From Erythrobacter sp. CCH5-A1 (GTDB lineage: Bacteria; Pseudomonadota; Alphaproteobacteria; Sphingomonadales; Sphingomonadaceae), in assembly GCF_001557115.1 (NCBI RefSeq), contig NZ_LSKQ01000074.1:1-64000 (forward strand): a stretch of DNA of 64,000 nt, given 5' to 3'. The position numbers were made by a program, and so were the translations under genes. Positions 60,256-64,000 of the stretch are shown here, piece by piece. Each line of letters opens with the position of its first letter. Position 1 is the stretch's first letter. The notes beneath the pieces were generated by a model, which worked only from the letters and a program-made list of their open reading frames with translations, had not been told where the DNA came from and searched no databases.

Positions 60256-61295
60256 ACCGAATTCGTAGTACGGCCCGCGCGCAGAAACCCCGCCTGTGCA
60301 CAAAAGGTGATCTGGCGCAAAAGGGCGGCATCGTCCCATTGCGGCGCGGCGATCCCGGCGAGGTCAGCCAGCGCGTTGGTGGCAAATTCCGGATGTCGCT
60401 GGAAATAGCCCCAATAGGGCCGCGCCAGGCGCTCGGCGACACTTGCGGCGCCTTGTTCATGCTGCTGCGGCGTGACGATGAGCGGGCTCCGCAATCCGGG
60501 GACTTGGCCGATCAAGCAGAGAAAGCGCGTGGCTGCAACGGCCTCGCGCGCGGCGAGGTGAACGATCTGGCCACCCTGCGCTCGCAGCTCGACCAGCGCG
60601 ACGATCCCGTGCACCACGTGGTCGATCGGCACGAAGTTCAGCGTCGCCTCCGGCGATGCGGGAACGGCGGCAATCTTCCCCTCCGCGATGAACTTGAAGG
60701 CGCGGTAGCTCGTATCGAAGCTGCGGATGCGCCCGCTGGCCTGCTCGCCGACAATGATCGAGGGACGCGCGATCACCGCGGCAGGCCGCAACCGGTGCAG
60801 ATCGGCCTCGCCCAGCGCCTTGGAGCGCTCGTAAAGATTGCCGAACGGCCCGGCGGGATCGCACGGAGCCTCGGGAATGGGGCCATCCCTCAAGCCGCAG
60901 ACATAGGCGGTGCTGACATGAATGAAGCGCGCATCGGGGCAGAGCGCGGCGACATGGCGGATGCCGGCCACGTTGACCGCCTCCAGCGCCTCCCACTCCG
61001 CATCAAACCGGACCAGCGCGGCACAGTGGATGATCGCGGAGACGTGGCGCTCCAGCCACGCGCGCGCCGCGCTGTCCAGTCCGAGCCCCGGCTGGGCGAT
61101 ATCGCCGTGCAGCACGAGGAGGCCGCGTGGCGGCGATGCGGGATCGCATTCGGTTGCGGCCAGCGCCTTTCCGGCATTGTCGCGGATGGTTGCCTCGCGG
61201 TGCACCAGCCCGATCACCGGGTGGCCCGCCCCGGTCAGCGCCGCGACCAGCGCTCCGCCAAGCAATCCTGCCGCCCCGGTGACAAGAACCGCCAC
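60237..61295 (-). CDS. NAD(P)-dependent epimerase/dehydratase (extended SDR)
   Basis: 352 residues. Rossmann motif VTGAAGLLGGALV (5-17), Ser128 (VSTAYVCG) and YERSK (Tyr155, Lys159) catalytic residues. The extended C-terminal substrate domain resembles the NAD_binding_4/fatty-acyl-reductase-like group. GTG start at 61295, 10 bases after the ArsM-like stop, so co-transcribed with it. May act on the ribosyl or lipid moiety of an arsenosugar (inference). Confidence 0.85.
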   Translation of the reverse strand: MAVLVTGAAGLLGGALVAALTGAGHPVIGLVHREATIRDNAGKALAATECDPASPPRGLLVLHGDIAQPGLGLDSAARAWLERHVSAIIHCAALVRFDAEWEALEAVNVAGIRHVAALCPDARFIHVSTAYVCGLRDGPIPEAPCDPAGPFGNLYERSKALGEADLHRLRPAAVIARPSIIVGEQASGRIRSFDTSYRAFKFIAEGKIAAVPASPEATLNFVPIDHVVHGIVALVELRAQGGQIVHLAAREAVAATRFLCLIGQVPGLRSPLIVTPQQHEQGAASVAERLARPYWGYFQRHPEFATNALADLAGIAAPQWDDAALLRQITFCAQAGFLRAGRTTNSVQRTSG

Positions 61296-61305
61296 CGTCT
61301 TGCCG

Positions 61306-62352
61306 TCAGCAACAGGTCGCTGCTTGCGCGTCCTGCGTCACATCGAACGGCAGGCCGCCGCCGCAGCCCTCGAACACGCCGAAATGGCGGCTGAAATCGC
61401 CGATGAAGTCAAAATGCGTGGCAAAGCGCGTCTCGGCCAGCATCTTCCAGCTGTTGCCGCACACCTGGAACACCCGCCCGGCCTCGATCACGTGCCCCTT
61501 GTCGAGCGTGAAGACGCGCTCTTCCCCCAGCACTCCGCCGCGGTAGATCACCGCCTGACCGTAATCCTCGCATTCGGGCTCCAGCCCCTCGAGCTTGAAC
61601 AGGCGGTAGGTGGCGGAGAAGAAGCGGATCCCGGCGAGTTTCTCGGCGATTTCGGGATCGCCGATGCCGAGTGGGCGGTCCTTCACCAACCGCGGATCGG
61701 CAAAGCCCGCCGCCTTGGCCTGCGCCAGAAAATCGCCCCAGTAGAGCGCGCCCGACAGGCATTCGCCGTGCAGCACCGGATCATCGAGCAGCGGCGCTGG
61801 CACACGGCGGTCGGCATAGACGTCGGAGAAATAGAGCTCCCCGCCCGGCTTCAGCAGCGCATGCGCGGCGGCGAACACGGCCTGCTTGTCGGCGACGAGG
61901 TTGATCACGCAGTTGGAGACGATCACGTCGAAGCTGCCCGGCTCCAGCCCGAGCTCGCCCAGCCGCTCGATATCGCCTTCGAGGAAGGTGACATTGCCCG
62001 CTGCATAGCCGAAGCGCTCGCGGTGCCATTCCTGGTGCGCGCGCGCCAGCTCGAGCTGTTGCGGCGTGGCATCGACGCCGACCACCGCACCATCGGGCCC
62101 GACCAGCTGCGCCAGCACATAGGCATCCTGTCCCGAGCCCGAGCCCAGATCGAGTATCCGCGCGCCCTCGATCGCCGCCGGGGCGACGAGGCCGCAGCCG
62201 TAATAGCGCGCCTTGACCTCGGGATGGACGTTGGCAAGCGCAGCCAGCACGTGGCGCGGGGGCATGTCGGCCATGGTGCAGGCGTCGGTCAAAAGATCGC
62301 CCGAGCCTTGCAGGACCTCGCCATAATAGTGCCGACTGTTATCGAGGTTCAT
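61306..62352 (-). CDS. arsM: Arsenite S-adenosylmethionine methyltransferase (ArsM-like)
   Basis: 348 residues. SAM-binding motif ILDLGSGSGQDAYVLAQLVG (66-85) and the three conserved arsenic-binding Cys: Cys53 (YYGCGL), Cys148 (VSNCVINL) and Cys198 (HGECLSGALYW), plus N-terminal Cys25. The spacing of the last pair (50) equals that of algal ArsM. It converts As(III) to methylated species. The C-terminal domain (about 260-348) and terminal Cys pair (ATCC) fit long bacterial ArsM forms. Divergent from the radical SAM gene. No ArsR-type regulator is seen in the window. Confidence 0.92.
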   Translation of the reverse strand: MNLDNSRHYYGEVLQGSGDLLTDACTMADMPPRHVLAALANVHPEVKARYYGCGLVAPAAIEGARILDLGSGSGQDAYVLAQLVGPDGAVVGVDATPQQLELARAHQEWHRERFGYAAGNVTFLEGDIERLGELGLEPGSFDVIVSNCVINLVADKQAVFAAAHALLKPGGELYFSDVYADRRVPAPLLDDPVLHGECLSGALYWGDFLAQAKAAGFADPRLVKDRPLGIGDPEIAEKLAGIRFFSATYRLFKLEGLEPECEDYGQAVIYRGGVLGEERVFTLDKGHVIEAGRVFQVCGNSWKMLAETRFATHFDFIGDFSRHFGVFEGCGGGLPFDVTQDAQAATCC

Positions 62353-62481
62353 GGCGTGGCCCCTGTTTGATTTTCCCTTGCGCCTTGCGCATTATTCGGA
62401 ATGCAGCGCCATGCAGTTACAGCAAAACGCGATCATGCGTGTCTTATGTAATCTTTTGACGAGGTGAAACGTATTCCCGCC
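62353..62481. promoter_or_regulatory. Divergent promoter region between arsM and the radical SAM gene
   Basis: 129 bases with locally lower GC (about 62365-62470). It must hold promoters for both directions. No clear ArsR-type operator was recognised. Confidence 0.4.
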
Positions 62482-63441
62482 ATGGCCACCGTCGTTTCTC
62501 CCTTCGCCCTGACAGCCCCCCGGCCGCTCGCGCCCGGCAAGTTCGAAAACCCCCGGCAGACGGCCAAGGGCGAGCCGCGGGCGCAGGTGGCGCTGACCGG
62601 GCTGGACACGCTGTGGTTCAACACCGGCACGCTGTGCAATCTGGCCTGCACCACCTGCTACATCGAAAGCTCGCCGCGCAACGATGCGCTGGTCTATCTG
62701 ACGCTGGCCGAGGTCGAGACTTACCTCGACGAGATCGCCCGCGAAGGCCTGTCGACCCGCGAGATCGCCTTCACCGGGGGCGAGCCGTTCATGAACCCCG
62801 ACATGCTGCCGATCCTGCAGCTGTGCCTCGCGCGCGGCTTCGCGGTGCTGGTGCTGTCCAACGCGATGCAGCCGATGCGTCGATTCGAAAGCCAGTTGCT
62901 GGCGCTCGAGGGGCGCGAGCGGCTGACGATCCGGGTCAGCCTCGATCACTACACCCGCGAGGTGCACGAGGCCGAACGCGGGGTGAGCTGGGACAAGGCG
63001 ATGGCCGGGTTGGAATGGCTGGCCGCAAACAGCTTCCTGATCGCCGTGGCCGGCCGTCAACTGGAACACGAGAGCGAGACCGGGGCCCGCGCCGGCTATC
63101 GCGATTTGTTCGCGCGCCACGCCCTGCCGCTCGATGCCGATGATCCGGCGCAGCTTGTGCTGTTCCCGGCAATGGACCCCTATGCCGACATCGCCGAGAT
63201 CAGCGAGGCGTGCTGGGGCATTCTCGGCAAGAACCCGTCGCAGATGATGTGCGCTTCCAGCCGCATGGTGGTGAAGCGCAAGCACGAGCCTGCCCCGCGG
63301 GTGGCCGCCTGCACGCTGCTGCCGTACGAGCCGGGCTTCGACCTCGGCGCGAGCCTGATCGAGGCGAGCGCGCCGGTTGCGCTTAACCACCCCCACTGCG
63401 CGCGCTTTTGCGTGCTGGGCGGCGCCTCCTGCTCTGGGTAG
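62482..63441 (+). CDS. Radical SAM protein of the arsenosugar cluster
   Basis: 319 residues. [4Fe-4S]-binding motif CNLACTTC (Cys52, Cys56, Cys59), then FTGGEPFMNP, the SAM-binding GGE motif, and a Cys-rich C-terminus (CTLL, CARFC, CSG). Next to ArsM the expected role is adenosyl transfer to dimethylarsenite, as for ArsS. However the cluster motif context (NTGTLCNLACTTCYIESSP) differs from ArsS as I know it, so it may be a distinct enzyme. ATG 62482 is chosen; GTG 62464 is possible. The frame ends at the TAG 63439-63441. Confidence 0.8.
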   Translation: MATVVSPFALTAPRPLAPGKFENPRQTAKGEPRAQVALTGLDTLWFNTGTLCNLACTTCYIESSPRNDALVYLTLAEVETYLDEIAREGLSTREIAFTGGEPFMNPDMLPILQLCLARGFAVLVLSNAMQPMRRFESQLLALEGRERLTIRVSLDHYTREVHEAERGVSWDKAMAGLEWLAANSFLIAVAGRQLEHESETGARAGYRDLFARHALPLDADDPAQLVLFPAMDPYADIAEISEACWGILGKNPSQMMCASSRMVVKRKHEPAPRVAACTLLPYEPGFDLGASLIEASAPVALNHPHCARFCVLGGASCSG

Positions 63442-63937
63442 TCACCGCAATTCACGATAGCGTCGACAGAGAGCACTTGGACGCGAATGACGCAGGGAAA
63501 GCTCGGCTTGCGCGATCTGGCCTTATGCGCAGCGGCGCTTGCTCGCAGCAGGTTAGATCGAGTGTACCGGTAGTTTCCCACCCATCACCGGCTATGAGCG
63601 AGGCCAATGCCAGATGCCGAAAACGGAATGCCCACGTCTGGAAGAACCAGACGTTCAGCTTGGCGGATGTGATCGACTGGCTCTGGTCGCGAGGAGTGGA
63701 AGCTAAGCCGAGGATCGGACGGCAGCTTGCCGTGTCTCTCCCACTGAAACCTGCCATTCGGAAAGCAGTCCATTTGCGGAGCTCAAGACGATGAGGGGAA
63801 CCGCTGATTGTGCGCGATTGAACGTTCGTCTTGCTTTTGCCGCATCGCCAAAATGTGGGGGTACGGAAGGGGGTATCATGAAATCCGCAGACTGTGTTTT
63901 TGTTCTAGCTCAGCTGCTTATGCGCTCTTTAAATGTT
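63442..63937. other. Right-end flank of island B
   Basis: 496 bases without an intact recognised gene. From about 63762 it repeats the right flank of island A, including GATTGAACGTTCGTC and the GGGGGTAC/GGGGGTAT pair (63857-63864, 63869-63876). Holds the two small frames listed below. Confidence 0.55.
63594..63794 (+). CDS. 66-residue frame, homologue of the island A right-end remnant
   Basis: ATG 63594 to TGA 63794. Basic peptide with a helical segment FSLADVIDWLWSRGVEAK and the end RKAVHLRSSRR. The end is shared with the degraded frame at 53439-53570, suggesting that it once coded for protein. No Shine-Dalgarno sequence is evident. May be a 3' fragment. Confidence 0.4.
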   Translation: MSEANARCRKRNAHVWKNQTFSLADVIDWLWSRGVEAKPRIGRQLAVSLPLKPAIRKAVHLRSSRR

Positions 63938-63961
63938 CCTCCTCCGCTACCATTAAAATAA
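63878..63961 (+). CDS. Putative 27-residue micro-ORF, second copy
   Basis: ATG 63878 after GGAAGGGGG; 27 codons to TAA at 63959-63961, ending LNVPPPLPLK. Same length and ending as the frame at 53663. Confidence 0.3.
   Translation: MKSADCVFVLAQLLMRSLNVPPPLPLK
63938..63952. repeat. Attachment-like core repeat, copy 3
   Basis: CCTCCTCCGCTACCA followed by TTAAAATAAATCA. The sequence after it (AAACGATAAAAATTCAGGGAG, split by the window edge) matches the start of islands A and B, so another related element or the chromosomal junction begins here. Confidence 0.65.
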
Positions 63962-64000
63962 ATCACTGAAAATAAACGATAAAAATTCAGGGAGTTGGAC

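Overview
This 64 kb window comes from an alphaproteobacterium, most likely a sphingomonad. The support is high GC with overlapping genes, several large TonB-dependent receptors, and a trb-type conjugation module in the gene order I know from sphingomonad integrative elements (traG-copG-trbBCDEJLFGI-DUF2274). No rRNA, tRNA, transposase, integrase or CRISPR array is visible.

Layout. (1) 1-4.6 kb: a catabolic-looking group of TonB receptor, LysR regulator and CaiB/BaiF CoA-transferase/racemase. (2) 5.1-36.2 kb: an integrative and conjugative element (ICE) backbone. It opens with a quorum-sensing block (XRE regulator, LuxR, LuxI, a PhyH-type dioxygenase), then an excisionase-like HTH protein overlapping traF. 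A lytic transglycosylase, ArdC, a ParB-like protein and small accessory genes follow, then the relaxase, the coupling protein TraG and the full Trb secretion system. Between relaxase and traG sits a cargo island (18.5-23.7 kb) with two converging operons. The + strand operon is RHH / MazG-like / uracil-DNA-glycosylase-like. The - strand operon is carrier-protein-like / XRE / ImmA-IrrE fused to a chagasin-like domain / papain-like protease / thymidylate-synthase-like. I do not recognise this set as a described system; it is the best candidate for something new. (3) 36.4-53.7 kb, island A: a two-component system, two TonB receptors, an aspartic protease, a LysR regulator, three consecutive lipoproteins (beta-helix, c-type cytochrome, propeller-like) and an Old Yellow Enzyme. 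(4) 53.7-63.9 kb, island B: an arsenosugar-type cluster (sterol-desaturase-family oxygenase, membrane glycosyltransferase fusion, DUF547 lipoprotein, two small glycosyltransferases, SDR, ArsM-like methyltransferase, radical SAM protein).

Three direct repeats of a 15 bp core (36357, 53723, 63938) with homologous flanks separate the ICE, island A and island B. Both islands carry attachment-like ends but no recombinase, which fits cis-mobilisable elements accreted in tandem beside an ICE. The left end of the ICE and its integrase are not in the window.

How the parts may work together (inference): AHL signalling would control excision (the HTH protein) and transfer (traF onward), while ArdC and the 18.5-23.7 kb island would help the element survive in or defend new hosts.
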